Assembly (NCBI GenBank): GCA_029961685.1 | Contig: JARWKL010000015.1 | Span: 11,840,801 to 11,904,800, forward strand | DNA: 64,000 nt | Reading direction: 5' to 3' | Source: Aristolochia californica | Taxonomy: Eukaryota; Streptophyta; Magnoliopsida; Piperales; Aristolochiaceae | Shown: in pieces, positions 1 to 14,800 of the stretch | Layout of the letters: each line of letters begins with the position of its first letter | Numbering within the stretch: position 1 is the stretch's first letter | The notes under the pieces: model-generated | The model's input: the letters and a program-made list of their open reading frames with translations, nothing else | Database searches by the model: none | Told to the model about the DNA's origin: nothing | Position numbers and translations under genes: made by a program

Positions 1-1434
1 GTGCTATCTTATATCTTTTTTGTTTACGAGGAAAAATGGGAGAGTGAAAACTCAAGTTTTAATCTGAAAAAAAAAAAATTTGAAATGCACAATTGCTGAG
101 AGAGATAATTCCGAAAAGTATTTGAGATTTTTAAGGATAGGCAAAAAGTGGGTTGTTTGGCCCTGGTAAATATCCATCCACTTGAGAAATTAAATTTTTC
201 TACTCCCCCCTAATTTTTGGATCTGAAGGCCACTTGCATCCTCAACATGCTTGTGGCATGCATATCCACCACACTTAAAACATGTGAGGATCAGTTAGAG
301 GTCTCTTTCCTATAAAATTCCACCAAGCTATTATTATTAGGGGGTTGTACTAGTGGAATTTCCCAAACATGGATTATTGAGAACATTTTAGTGCGTGAAA
401 TAATTTTTTATTTATTATTATAGTTTTGAAATTTTTTTGCACACATGAACTCGAAAATTTTCATTTAGTTGCTATCTTGTATCTTTTTTGTTTACGAGGA
501 AAAATGGGAGAGTGAAAACTCAAGTTTGGAACTGAAAAAAATAAAATTTAAAATGCACAAATGCTGGGAGAGATAATTCCGAAAAGTATCTGTGATTTTT
601 AAGGATAGGCAAAAAGTGGGTTGTTTGGCCCTGGTAAATATCCAACCACTTGAGAATTTAACTTTTTCTACTCCCCCCAAATTTTTGGATCTGAATGCCA
701 CTTGCATCCTCAACATGCTTGTGGCATGCATATCCACCACACTTAAAACATGTGAGGATCAGTTAGAGGTCTCTTTCGTATAAAATTCCACCAAGCTATT
801 ATTTGGGGGTTGTACTAGTGGAATTTCCCAAACATGGATTTTGGAGCACATTTTTAGTTTGTGAAATAATTTTCTATTTATTATTGTAGTTTTCAAATTT
901 TTTTGCACACATGAACTCTAAAATTTTCATTTTGTTGCGATCTTATATCTTTTTTGTTTACGAGGAAAAATGGGAGAGTGAAAACTCAAGTTTGGATTTG
1001 AAAAAAAAAATTTGAAATGCACAAATGCAGAGAGAGATAATTCCGAAAAGTATCTGTGATTTTTAAGGATAGGCAAAAAGTGGGTTGTTCGGCCATGGTA
1101 AATATCCAACCACTTGAGAATTTAACTTTTTCTACTCCCCCCTAATTTTTGGATCTGAAGGCCACTTGCATCCTCAACATGCTTGTGGCATGGATATCCA
1201 CCACACTTAAAACATGTGAGGTTCAATTAGTGGTCTCTTTCCTATAAAATTCCAGCAAGCTATTTATTTGGGGGTTGTACTAGTGGAATTTCCCAAACAT
1301 GGATTTTGGAGCTCTTTTTTAGTGCGTGAAATAATTTTCTATTTATTATTATAGTTTGCAAATATTTTAGCACAAATGAACTCTAAAATTTTCATTTTGT
1401 TGCGATCTTATATCTTTTTTGTTTAGGAGGAAAA

Positions 1435-2590
1435 ATGGAAGAGTGCAAACTCAAGTTTGGATTTGAAAAAAAAAAATTTGAAATGCACAAATGCTGAGAG
1501 GGATAATTCCGAAAAGTATCTGTGATTTTTAAGGATAGGCAAAAAGTGGGTTGTTTGATCCTGGTAAATATCCAACCACTTGAGAATTTAACTTTTTCTA
1601 CTCCCACCTAATTTTTGGATCTAAAGGCCACTTGCATCCTCAACATGCTTGTGGCATGCATATCCACCACACTTAAAACATGTGAGGATAATTTAGAGCT
1701 CTCTTTCCTATAAAATTCCACAGAGCTATTTATTAGGGGGTTGTACTAGTGGAATTTCCCAAACATGGATTTTGGAGCTCATTTTTAGTGCGTGAAATAA
1801 TTTTCTATTTATTATTATAGTTTTGAATTTTTTTAGCACACATGAACTTGAAAATTTTCATTTTGTTGTCATCTTATATCTTTTTTGTTTACGAGGAAAA
1901 ATGGGAGACTGAAAGCTCAAATTTGGATCTGAAAAAAAAATATTTGAAGTGCACAATTGCTGAGAGAGATAATTCTGAAAAGTATCTGTGATTTTTAAGG
2001 ATAGGCAAAAAGTGGGTTGTTTGGCACTGGTAAATATCCAACCACTTGAGAATTTAACTTTTTTTACTCCCCCCTAATTTTTGGATTTGAAGGCCACTTG
2101 CATCCTCAACATGCTGGTGGCATGCATAACCACCACACTGAAAACATGTGAGGATTAGTTAGAGGTCTCTTTCTTATAAAATTCCACCAAGCTATTTATT
2201 AGGGGGTTGTACTAGTGGAATTTCCCAAACATGGATTTTGGAGCTCTTTTTTAGTGCGTGAAATAATTTTCTATTTATTATTATAGTTTGCAAATTTTTT
2301 TGCACACATGAACTCTAAAATTTTCATTTTGTTGCAATCTTATATCTTTTTTGTTTAGGAGGAAAAATGGGAGAGTGAAAACTCAAGTTTGGATCTGAAA
2401 AAAAAAAATTGAAATGCACAAATGCTAAGAGGGATAATTCCGAAAAGTATCTGTGATTTTTAAGGATAGGCAAAAAGTGGGTTGTTTGGCCCTGCTAAAT
2501 ATCCAACCACATGAGAATTTAACTTTTTCTACTCCCCCCTAATTTTTGGATCTGAAGGCCACTTGCATCCTCAACATGCTTGTGGCATGC
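1435..2590 (+). repeat. Duplicated segment 1, upstream copy
   Basis: About 2.5 monomers here match 4,733-5,888 at a constant offset of 3,298 bases. Shared rare variants include ttgtttgatcctgg (about 1,551), gggagactgaaagctc (1,902), gcatgcataacc (about 2,120) and gtttaggagg (about 2,355). Similarity to the second copy ends near 2,590, where this copy reads atatctaacac. Confidence 0.85.
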
Positions 2591-4069
2591 ATATCTAACA
2601 CTTAAAACATGTGAGGATAAGTTAGAGGTCTCTTTCCTATAAAATTCCACCAAGCTATTTATTAGTGGGTTGTACTAGTGGAACTTCCCAAACATGGGTT
2701 TTGGAGCTCATTTTTAGTGCGTGAAATAATTTTCTATTTATTATTATAGTTTTCAAATTATTTTGCACACATGAACTCTAAAATTTTCATTTTGTTGCGA
2801 TCTTATATCTTTTTTGTTTACGGGGAAAAATGGGAGAGTGAAAACTCAAGTTTGGATCTGAAAAAAATAAAATTTGAAATGCACAAATGCTGAGAGAGAT
2901 AATTCCGAAAAGTATCTGTTATTTTTAAGGATAGGCAAAAAGTGGGTTGTTTGGCCCTGGTAAATATCCAACCACTTGAGAATTTAACTTTTTCTACTCC
3001 ACCCTAATTTTTGGATCTAAAGGCCACTTGCATCCTCAACATGCTTGTGGCATGCATATCCACCACACTTAAAACATGTGAGGATCAGTTAGAGGTCTCT
3101 TTCCTATAAAATTCCACCAAGCTATTATTAGGGGGTTCTACTAGTGGAATTTCCCAAACAGGGATTTTGGACCTCATTTTTAGTGCGTGAAATAATTTTC
3201 TATTTATTATTATAGTTTTCAAATTATTTTGCACACATGAACTCTAAAAGTTTCATTTAGTTGCGATCTTATATCTTTTTTGTTTACGAGGAAAAATAGG
3301 AGAGTGAAAACTCAAGTTTGGATCTAAAAAAAAAAAATTTTGAAATGCAAAAATGCTGAGAGAGATAATTCTGAAAAGTATCTGTGATTTTTAAGGATAG
3401 GCAAAAAGTGGGTTGTTTGGCCCTGGTATCCAACCACTTGAGAATTTAACTTTTCCTACTCCCCCCTAATTTTAGGATCTGTAGGCCACTTGCATCCTCA
3501 ACATGCTTGTGGCATGCATATCCACCACTCTTAAAACATGTGAGGATCAGTTAGAGGTCTCTTTCCTATAAAATTCCACCAAGCTATTATTATTAGGGGG
3601 TTGTACTAGTGGAATTTCCCAAACATGGATTTTGGAGCTCATTTTTAGTGCGTGAAATAATTTTCTATTTATTATTATAGTTTTCAAATTTTTTTGCACA
3701 CATGAACACTAAAATTTTCATTTTGTTGCGATCTTATATCTTTTTTGTTTACGAGGAAAATGGGAGAGTGAAAACTCAAGTTTGGATTTGAAAAAAAAAA
3801 ATTTGAAATGCACAAATGCTGAGAGGGATAATTCCGAAAAGTATCTGTGATCTTTAAGGATAGGCAAAAAGTGGGTTGTTTGGCCCTGGTAAATATCCAA
3901 CCACATGAGAATTTAAATTTTTCTACTCCCCCCTAATTTTTGGATCTGAAGGCCACTTGCATCCTCAACATGCTTGTGGCATGCATATCCACCACACTTA
4001 AAACATGTGAGGATCAGTTAGAGGTCTCTTTCCTATAAAATTCCACCAAGCTATTATTATTAGGGGGTT

Positions 4070-4590
4070 GTACTAGTGGATTTTCCCAAACATGAATTTT
4101 GGAGCTCATTTTTGTTGCGAAAAATAATTTTCTATTTATTATTATAGTTTTCAAAAAATTTTTCACACATGAACTCTAAAATTTTCATTTTGTTGTGATC
4201 TTATATCTTTTTTGTTAACCAGGAAAAATGGGAGAGTAAAAACTCAAGTTTCGATCTGAAAAAACAAAATTATTTGAAATGCACAAATGCTGAGAGAGAT
4301 AATTCCGAAAATTATCTGTGATTTTTAAGGATAGGCAAAAAGTGGGTTGTTTGGCCCTGGTAAATATCCAACCACTTGAGAATTTAACTTTTTCTACTCC
4401 CCCCTAATTTTAGGATCTGAAGGCCACTTGCATCCTCAACATGCTTGTGGCATGCATATCCACCACACTTAAAACATGTGAGGATCAGTTAGAGGTCTCT
4501 TTCCTATAAAATTCCACCAAGCTATTATTATTAGGGGGTTGTACTAGTGGAATTACCCAAACATGGATTTTGGAGCTCATTTTTAGTGCG
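4070..4590 (+). repeat. Duplicated segment 2, upstream copy
   Basis: One monomer with distinctive variants: gtggattttccc, tttttgttgcgaaaaat, gttaaccagg (4,214), gtttcgatctg and acaaaattatttg. The same set occurs at 12,055-12,575 at an offset of 7,985 bases, and nowhere else that I found. Confidence 0.85.
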
Positions 4591-4694
4591 TGAAATAGTT
4601 TTATTTTTATTATTATAGTTTTCAAATTTTTTTGCACACATGAACTCTAAAATTTTCATTTTGTTGCGATCTTATATCTTTGTTGTTTACGAGG

Positions 4695-4740
4695 AAAAAT
4701 GGGAGAGAGAAAACTCAAGTTTGGATCTGAAAATGGGAGA
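4695..4740 (+). other. Out-of-register recombination junction
   Basis: The start of the monomer occurs twice in succession: atgggagag at 4,699 and again at 4,733, only 34 bases apart instead of about 466. The left parent ends in gatctgaaaa (the edge of its A run), and the right parent begins in aaaatggg, so four A are shared at the join. The left side carries variants also seen near 8,840-8,960 (gaaatagtttt, tatctttgttgttt, gagagagaaaac); the right side belongs to duplicated segment 1. It is the only truncated monomer unit I found in the window. Confidence 0.88.
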
Positions 4741-5888
4741 GTGAAAACTCAAGTTTGGATTTGAAAAAAAAAAATTTGAAATGCACAAATGCTGAGAGGG
4801 ATAATTCCGAAAAGTATCTGTGATTTTTAAGGATAGGCAAAAAGTGGGTTGTTTGATCCTGGTAAATATCCAACCACTTGAGAATTTAACTTTTTCTACT
4901 CCCACCTAATTTTTGGATCTAAAGGCCACTTGCATCCTCAACATGCTTGTGGCATGCATATCCACTACACTTAAAACATGTGAGGATAATTTAGAGGTCT
5001 CTTTCCTATAAAATTCCACAGAGCTATTTATTAGGGGGTTGTACTAGTGGAATTTCCCAAACATGGATTTTGGAGCTCATTTTTAGTGCGTGAAATAATT
5101 TTTTATTTATTATTATAGTTTTCAATTTTTTTAGCACACATGAACTCGAAAATTTTCATTTTGTTGTCATCTTATATCTTTTTTGTTTACGAGGAAAAAT
5201 GGGAGACTGAAAGCTCAAATTTGGATCTGAAAAAAAAAATATTTGAAGTGCACAATTGCTGAGAGAGATAATTCTGAAAAGTATCTGTGATTTTTAAGGA
5301 TAGGCAAAAAGTGGGTTGTTTGGCACTTGTAAATATCCAACCACTTGAGAATTTAACTTTTTTAACTCCCCCCTAATTTTTTGATTTGAAGGCCACTTGT
5401 ATCCTCAGCATGCTGGTGGCATGCATAACCACCACACTTAAAACATGTGAGGATTAGTTAGAGGTCTCTTTCTTATAAAATTCCACCAAGCTATTTATTA
5501 GGGGGTTGTACTAGTGGAATTTCCCAAACATGGATTTTGTAGCTCTTTTTTAGTGCGTGAAATAATTTTCTTTTTATTATTATAGTTTGCAAATTTTTTT
5601 GCAGACATGAACTCTAAAATTTTCATTTTGTTGCAATCTTATATCTTTTTTGTTTAGGAGGAAAAATGGGAGAGTGAAAACTCAAGTTTGGATCTGAAAA
5701 AAAAAAATTGAAATGCACAAATGCTAAGAGGGATAATTCCGAAAAGTATCTGTGATTTTTAAGGATAGGCAAAAAGTGGGTTGTTTGGCCCTGTTAAATA
5801 TCCAACCACATGAGAATTTAACTTTTTCTACTCCCCCCTAATTTTTGGATCTGAAGGCCACTTGCATCCTCAACATGCTTGTGGCATG
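4733..5888 (+). repeat. Duplicated segment 1, downstream copy
   Basis: This is the counterpart of 1,435-2,590. It carries the same rare variants at +3,298 (ttgtttgatcctgg at 4,849, gggagactgaaagctc at 5,200, gtttaggagg near 5,653). Its left edge coincides exactly with the out-of-register junction at 4,733, so the edge is probably the original recombination breakpoint. The right edge is near 5,888, after which the G-run neighbourhood returns to the doubled-ATT form. Confidence 0.85.
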
Positions 5889-8800
5889 CATATCCACCAC
5901 AGTTAAAACATGTGAGGATCAGTTAGAGGTCTCTTTCCTATAAAATTCCACCAAGCTATTATTATTAGGGGGTTGTACTAGTGGAATTTCCCAAACATGG
6001 ATTTTGGAGCTAATTTTTAGTGCGTGAAATAATTTTCTATTTATTATTATAGTTTTAAAATTTTTTTGCACACATGAACTCTAAAATTTTCATTTTGTTG
6101 CGATCTTATATCTTTTTTGTTTACGAGGAAAATGGGAGAGTGAAAACTCAAGTTCGGATCCGAAAAAAGAAATTTGAAATGCACAAATGCTGAGAGGGAT
6201 AATTCCGTAAAGTATCTGTGATTTTTAAGGATAGGCTAAAAGTGGGTTGTTTGGCCCTGGTAAATATCCAACCACTTGAGAAATTAAATTTTTCTACTCC
6301 CCCCTAATTTTTGGATCTGAAGGCCACTTGCATCCTCAACATGCTTGTGGCATGCATATCCACCAGACTTAAAACATGTGAGGATCCGTTTGAGGTTTCT
6401 TTCCTATAAAATTCCACCAAGCTATTATTATTAGGGGGTTGTACTAGTGAAATTTCCCAAACATGGATTTTGGAGCTCATTTTTAGTGCGTGAAATAATT
6501 TTCTATTTATTATTATAGTTTTCAAATTTTTTAGCACACATGAACTCGAAAATTTTCAATTTGTTGCGATCTTATATCTTTTTCGTTTACGAGGAAAAAT
6601 GGGAGAGTGAAAACTCATGTTTGAATCTGAAAAAAAAAATTGAAATGCACAAATGCTGAGAGAGATAATTCCGAAAAGTATCTGTGATTTTTAAGGATAG
6701 GGAAAAAGTGGGTTGTTTGGCCCTGGTAAATATCCAACCCATTGAGAAATTAAATTTTTCTACTCCCCCCTAATTTTTGGATCTGAAGGCCACTTGCATC
6801 CTCAACATGCTTGTGGCATGCATATCCACCAGACTTAAAACATGTGAGGATCCGTTTGAGGTCTCTTTCCTAAAAATTCCACCAAGCTATTATTATTAGG
6901 GGGTTGTACTAGTGAAATTTCCCAAACATGGATTTTGGAGCTCATTTTTGGTGTGTGAAATAATTTTATATTTATTATTATAGTTTTCAAATATTTTTGC
7001 ACACATGAACTCTAAAATTTTCATTTTGTTGTAATCTTATATCTTTTTTGTTTACGAGGAAAAATGGGAGAGTGAAAACTCAAGTTTGGATCTGAAAAAA
7101 AAAAAAAATTTGAAAAGCACAAATGCTGTGATAGATAATTCCGAAAAGTATCTGTAATTTTTAAGGATAGGTAAAAAGTGGGTTGTTTGGCCCTGGTAAA
7201 TATCCAACCACTTGAGAATTTAACTTTTTCTACTCCCCCTTAACTTTTGGATCTGAAGGCCACTTGCATCCTCAACATGCTTGTGGCATGCGTATCCACC
7301 ACACTTAAAACTTGTGAGGATCAGTTAGAGGTCTCTTTCCTATAAATTTCCACCAAGCTATTATTATTAGCGGGTTGTACTAGTGGAATTTCCCAAGCAT
7401 GGATTTTCGTGCTCATTTTTGGTTCGTGAAATAATTTTATATTTATTATTATAGTTTTCAAATTTTTTTGCACACATGAACTCTAAAATTTTCATTTTGT
7501 TGCGATCTTATATCTTTTTTATTTACGAGGAAAAATGGGAGAGTGAAAACTCAAGTTTGGATCTAAAAAAAAAAAATTTGAAATGCACAAATGCTGAGAG
7601 AGATAATTCCGAAAAGTATCTATAATTTTTTAGGATAGGCAAAAAGTGGGTTGTTTGGCCCTCGTAAATATCCAACCACTTGAGAATTTAACTTTTTCTA
7701 CTCCCCCCGAATTTTTGGATCTGAAGGCCACTTGCATCCTCAACATGCTTGTGGCATGCATATCCACCACACGTAAAAGATGTGAGGATCAGTTAGTGGT
7801 CTCTTTGCTATAAAATTCCACCAAGCTATTATTATTAGGGGGTTGTACTAGTGGAATTTCCCAAACTTGGATTTTGGAGCTCATTTTTAGTGCGTGAAAT
7901 AAATTTCTATTTATTATTATTGTTTTCACATTTTTTCGCACACATGGACTCTAAAATTTTCATCTTCTTGCGATCTTATATCTTTTTTGTTTACGAAGAA
8001 AAATGGGAGAGTGAAAACTCAAGTTTGTATCTGAAAAAAAAAAATTGAAATGCACAAATGCTGAGAGAGATAATTCCGAAAAGTATCTGTGATTTTTAAT
8101 GATAGGCAAAAAGTGGGTTGTCTGGCCCTGGTAAATATCCAACCACTTGAGAATTTAACTTTTTCTACTCCCCCCTAATTTTTGGATCTGAAGGCCACTT
8201 GCATCCTCAACGTGCTTGTGGCATGCATATCCACCACACTTAAAACATGTGAGGATCAGTTAGAGGTCTCTTCCCTATAAAATTCCACAAAGCTATTATT
8301 ATTAGGGGGTTGTACCAGTGGAATTTTTCAAACATTGATTTTGGAGCTCATTTTGGTGCGTGAAATAATTTTCAATTTATTATTATAGATTTGAATTTTT
8401 TTTGCACACATGAACTCTAAAATTTTTATTTTGTTGCGATCTTATATCTTTTTTTTTATGAGGAAAAAAGGGAGAGTGAAAACTCAAGTTTGGATCTGAA
8501 AAAAAAAAGTTGAAATGCACAAATGCTGATAGAGATAATTCCGAAAAGTATCTGTAATTTTTCAGGATGGGCAAAAAGTGGGTTGTTTGGCCCTGGTAAA
8601 TATCCAACCACTTGAGAATTTAACTTTTTCTACTCCCCCCTAATTTTTGGATTTGAAGGCCACTTGCATCCTCAACATGCTTGTGGCATGCATATCCACC
8701 ACACTTATAACATGTGAGGATCAGTTAGAGGTCTCTTTCCTATAAAATTCCACCAAGCTATTATTATTAGGGGGTTGTACTAGTGGAATTTCCCAAACAT

Positions 8801-8899
8801 GGATATTGGAGCACATTTTTAGTGCGTGAAATAGTTTTCTTTTTATTATTATAGTTTTCAAATTTTTTTGCACACATGAACTCTAAAATTTTCATTTTG

Positions 8900-11800
8900 T
8901 TGCGATCTTATATCTTTGTTGTTTACGAGGAAAAATGGGAGAGAGAAAACTCAAGTTTGGATCTGAAAAAAAAAAATTTGAAATGCACAAATACTGAGAG
9001 AGATAATTCCCAAAACGTATCTGTGATGTTTTAGGATAGGCAAAAAGTGGGTTGTTTGGCCCTGGAAAATATCCAACCACTTGAGAATTTAACTTTTTCT
9101 ACTCCCCCCTAATTTTAGGATCTGATGGCCACTTGCATCCTCAACATGCTTGTGGCATGCATATCCACCACACTTAAAACATGTCAGTATCAGTTAGAGG
9201 TCCCTTTCCTATAAAATTCCACCAAGCTATTATTATAAGGGGGTTGTACTAGTGGAATTTCCCAAACATGGATTTTGGAGCACATTTTTAGTGCGTGAAA
9301 TAATTTTCTATTTATTATTATAGTTTTCAAATTTTTTTGCACACATGAACACTAAAATTTTTATTTTGTAGCGATCTTATATCTTTTTTGTTTACGAGGA
9401 AAAATGGGAGAGTGAAAACTCAAGTTTGGATCTGAAAAAAAAAAAGTTGAAATGCACAAATGCTGAGAGAGATAATTCCGAAAAGTATCAGTAATTTTTA
9501 AGGATGGGCAAAAAGTGGGTTGTTTGGCCCTGGTAAATATCCAACCACTTGAGAATTTAACTTTTTCTACTTCCCCCTAATTTTTGGATCTGAAGGCCAC
9601 TTGCATCCTCAACATGCTTGTGGCATGCATATCCACCATACTTATAACATGTGACGATCAGTTAGAGGTCTCTTTCCTATAAAATTCCACCAAGCTATTA
9701 TTATTAGGGGGTTGTACTAGTGGAATTTCCCAAACATGGATATTGGAGCTAATTTTTAGCGCGTGAAATAATTTTCTATTTATTATTATAGTTTTCAAAT
9801 TTTTTTACACACATGAACTCTAAAATTTTCATTTTGTTGCGATCTTATATCTTTTTTGTTTACGAGGAAAAATGGGAGAGGGAAAACTCAAGTTCGGATC
9901 TGAAAAAAAAAAATTTGAAATGCACAAATGCTGAGAGAGATAATTCCGAAAAGTATATGTGATTTTAAAGGATAGGGAAAAAGTGAGTTGTTTGGCCCTG
10001 GTAAATATCCAACCACTTGAGAATTTAACTTTTTCTACTCCCCCCTAATTTTTGGATCTGAAGGCCACTTGCATCCTCAACATGCTTGTGGCATGCATAT
10101 CCACCACACTTAAAACATGTGAGGATCAGTTAGAGGTTTCTTTCCTATAAAATTCCACCAAGCTATTATTCGGGGGTGCTACTAGTGGAATTTCCCAAAC
10201 ATGGATTTTGGAGCTCATTTTTAGTGCGTGAAATAATTTTCTATTTATTATTATAGTTTTCAAAATTTTTTGCACTCATGAACTCTAAAAGTTTCATTCT
10301 GTTACGATCTTATATCTTTTTTTTTACGAGGAAAAATGGGAGAGTGAAAACTCAAGTTTGGATCTGAAAAAAAAAAATTTTGAAATGCAAAAATGCTGAG
10401 AGAGATAATTCCGAAAAGTATCTGTGATTTTTAAGGATAGGCAAAAAGTGGGTTGTTTGGCCCTGGTAAATATCCAACCACTTGAGAATTTAAATTTTTC
10501 TACTCCCCCCTAATTTTTGGATCTGAAGGCCACTTGCATCCTCAACATGCTTGTGGCATGCATATCCACCACACTTAAAACATGTGAGGATCAGTTAGAG
10601 GTCTCTTTCCTATAAAATTCCACCAAGCTATTATTGTTAGGGGGTTGTACTAGTGGAATTACCCAAACATGGATTTTGGAGCTCATTTTTAGTGCATGAA
10701 ATAATTTTCTATTTCTTATTATAGTTTTCAAAATTTTTAGCACACATGAACTCGAAAATTTACTTTTTGTTGCTATCCTATATCTTTTTTTTTTTCGAGG
10801 AAAAATGGGAGAGTGAAAACTCAAGTTTGGATCTGAAAAAAAAATATGTTAAATGCACAAATGCTGAGAGAGATAATTCCCAAAACGTATCTGTGATTTT
10901 TTAGGATAGGCTAAAAGTGGGTTGTTTGGCCCTGGTAAATATCCAACCACTTGAGAATTTAACTTTTTCTACTCCCCCCTAATTTTAGGATCTGAAGGCC
11001 ACTTGCATCCTCAACATGCTTGTGGCATGCATATCCACCACACTTAAAACATGTGAGTATCAGTTAGAGGTCCCTTTCCTATAAAATTCCACCAAGCTAT
11101 TATTCTAAGGGGGTTGTACTAGTGGAATTTCCCAAACATGGATTTTGGAGCACATTTTTAGTGCGTGAAATAATTTTCTATTTATTATTATAGTTTTCAA
11201 ATTTTTTTGCACACATGAACACTAAAAATTTTATTTTGTTGCGATCTTATATCTTTTTTGTTTACGAGGAAAAATGGGAGAGTGAAAACTCAAGTTTGGA
11301 TTTAAAAAAAAGAAAAATTTGAAATGCACAAATGCTAAGAGAGATAATTCCGAAAAGTATCTATGATTTTTAAGGATAGGCAAAAAGTGGGTTGTTTGGC
11401 CCTGGTAAATATCCAACCACATGAGAATTTAAATTTTTCTACTCCCCCCTAATTTTTGGATCTGAAGGCCACTTGCATCCTCAACATGCTTGTGGCATGC
11501 ATATCCACCACACTTAAAACTTGTGAGGATCCGTTAGAGGTCTCTTTCCTATAAAATTCCACCAAGCTATTATTATTAGAGGTTTGTACGAGTGGAATTT
11601 CCCAAACATGGATTATGGAGCTCTTTTTTAGTGGGTCAAATAATTTTCTATTTATTATTATAGTTTTCAAATTTTTTTGCCCACATGGACTCTAAAATTT
11701 TCATTTTGTTGCGATCTTATATCTTTTTTGTTTACGAGGAAAAATGGGAGAGTGAAAACTCAAGTTTGGATCTGAAAAAAAAAAATTTGAAATGCACAAA

Positions 11801-14800
11801 TACTGAGAGAGATAATTCCGAAAAGTATCTGTGATTTTTAAGGATAGGCAAAAAGTGGGTTGTTTGGCCCTGGTAAATATCCAACCACTTGAGAACTTAA
11901 CTCTTTCCTACTGCCCCCTAATTTTTGGATCTCAAGGCCAGTTGCATCCTCAACATGCTTGTGGCATGTGTATCCACCACACTTAAAACATGTGAGGATC
12001 AGTTAGAGGTCTCTTTCCTATAAAATTCCACCAAGCTATTATTATTAGGGGGTTGTACTAGTGGATTTTCCCAAACATGGATTTTGGAGCTCATTTTTGT
12101 TGCGAAAAATAATTTTCTATTTATTATTATAGTTTTCAAATTTTTTTTCACACATGAACTCTAAAATTTTCATTTTGTTGTGATCTTATATCTTTTTTGT
12201 TAACCAGGAAAAATGGGAGAGTAAAAACTCAAGTTTCGATCTGAAAAAACAAAATTATTTGAAATGCACAAATGCTGAGAGAGATAATTCCGAAAATTAT
12301 CTGTGATTTTTAAGGATAGGCAAAAAGTTGGTTGTTTGGCCCCGGTAAATATCCAACCACTTGAGAATTTAACTTTTTCTACTCCCCCCTAATTTTAGGA
12401 TCTGAAAGCCACTTGCATCCTCAACATGCTTGTGGCATGCATATCCACCACACTTAAAACATGTGAGGATCAGTTAGAGGTCTCTTTCCTATAAAATTCC
12501 ACCAAGCTATTATTATTAGGGGGTTGTACTAGTGGAATTACCCAAACATGGATTTTGGAGCTCATTTTTAGTGCGTGAAAAATTTTCTAATTCTTATAAT
12601 AGTTTTCAAATTTTTTTTCACACATGAACTCTTAAATTTTCATTTTGTTGCGATCTAATATCTTTTTTGTTTACAAGGAAAAATGGGAGAGTGAAAACTC
12701 AAGTTTGGATCTGAAAAAAAAAAAATTTGAATAGCACAAATGCTGAGGGAGATAATTCCGAAAAGTATCTATAATTTTTAAGGATAGGCAAAAAGTTGGA
12801 AGTTTGGCTCTGGTAAATATCCAACCACTTGAGAATTTAACTTTTTCTACTCCCCCTTAATTTTTGGATCTGAAGGCCACTTGGATCCTCAACATGCTTG
12901 TGGCATGCATATCCACCACACTTAAAACTTGTGAGGATCAGTTAGAGGTCTCTTTCCTATAAATTTCCACCAAGCTATTATTATTAGGGGGTTGTACTAG
13001 TGGAATTACCCAAACATGGATTTTGGTGCTCATTTTTGGTGCGTGAAATAATTTTATAGTTATTATTATAGTTTTCAACTTTTTTTGCACACATGAACTC
13101 TAAAATTTTCATTTTGTTGCGATCTTTTATCTTTTTTGTTTACGAGGAAAAATGGGAGAGTGAAAACTCAAGTTTGGATCTGAAAAAAAAAAATTTGAAA
13201 TTGACAAATTCTGAGAGAGATAATTCCGAAAAGTATCTGTAATTTTTAAGGATAGGCAAAAAGTGGGTTGTTTGGCCTTGGTAAATATCCAACCACTTGA
13301 GAATTTAACTTTTTCTACTCCCCCCTAATTTTTGGATCTGTAGGCCACTTGCATCCTCAACATGCTTGTGGCTTGCATATCCACCACACTTAAAACATGT
13401 GAGGATCAGTTAGAGGTCTCTTTCCTATGAAATTCCACCAAGCTATTATTATTAGGGGGTTGTACTAGTGGAATTACCCAAACATGGATTTTGGAGCTCA
13501 TTTTTAATGCGTGAAATAATTTTCTTTTTCTTATTATAGCTTTCAATTTTTTTAGCACACATGAACTCGAAAATTTTCATTTTGTTGCTATCTTATATCT
13601 TTTTTTTTTACGAGGAAAAATGGGAGAGTGAAAACTCAAGTTTGGATCTGAAAAAAAAATATTTGAAATGCACAAATGCTGAAAGAGATAATTCCGAAAA
13701 GTATCTGTGATTTTTAAGGACAGGCAAAAAGTGGGTTGTTTGGCTTTGGTAAATATCCAACCACTTGAGAATTTAACTTTTCTACTCCCCCCTAATTTTT
13801 GGATCTAAAGGCTACTTGCATCCTCAACATGCTTGTGGCATGCATATCCACCACACTTAAAACATGTGAGGATCAGTTAGAGGTCTCTTTCCTATAAAAT
13901 TCCACCAAGCTATTATTCGGGGGTTCTACTAGTGGAATTTCCCAAACATGGATTTTGGAGCTCATTTTTAGTGCGTGAAATAATTTTCTATTTATTATTA
14001 TAGTTTTCAAAATTTTTTGCACACATGAACTCTAAAAGTTTCATTTTGTTACGATCTTATATCTTTTTTCTTTTCGAGGAAAAATGGGAGAGTGAAAACT
14101 CAAGTTTGGATCTGAAAAAAAAAAATTTTGAAATGCAAAAATGCTGAGAGAGATAATTCCGAAAAGTATCTGTGATTTTTAAGGATAGGCAAAAAGTGGG
14201 TTGTTTGGCCCTGGTAAATATCCAACCACTTGAGAAATAAAATTTTTCTACTCCCCCCTAATTTTTGGATCTGAACGCCACTTGCATCCTCAACATGCTT
14301 GTGGCATGCATATCCACCACACTTAAAACATGTGAGGATCAGTTAGAGTATCTTTCCTACAAAATTCCACCAAGCTATTATTATTAGAGGGTTGTACTAG
14401 TGGAATTTCCCAAACATGGATTTTGGAGCTCATTTTTAGTGCGTGAAATAATTTTCTATTTATTATTACAGTTTTCAAACTTTTTTGCACACATGAACTC
14501 TAAAATTTTCATTTTGTTGCGATCTAATATCTTTTTTGTTTACAAGGAAAAATGGGAGAGTGAAAACTCAAATTTGGATCTGAAAAAAAAAAAAATTTGA
14601 AAAGCACAAATGCTGAGGGAGATAATTCCGAAAAGTATCTGTAATTTTTAAGGAAAGGCAAAAAGTGGGAAGTTTGGCTCTGGTAAATATCCAACCACTT
14701 GAGAATTTAACTTTTTCTACTCCCCCTTAACTTTTGGATCTGAAGGCCACTTGCATCCTCAACATGCTTGTGGCATGCATATCCACCACAGTTAAAACTT

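Noticed and set aside
492..740. Short open frames of 60-95 codons, mainly on the minus strand, throughout the window
   Set aside because: They are the same stretch of the satellite read repeatedly. Many begin at TTG or GTG, their length depends on the A run and other indels, they have no recognisable domain, and composition is low-complexity (runs of F, K and S).
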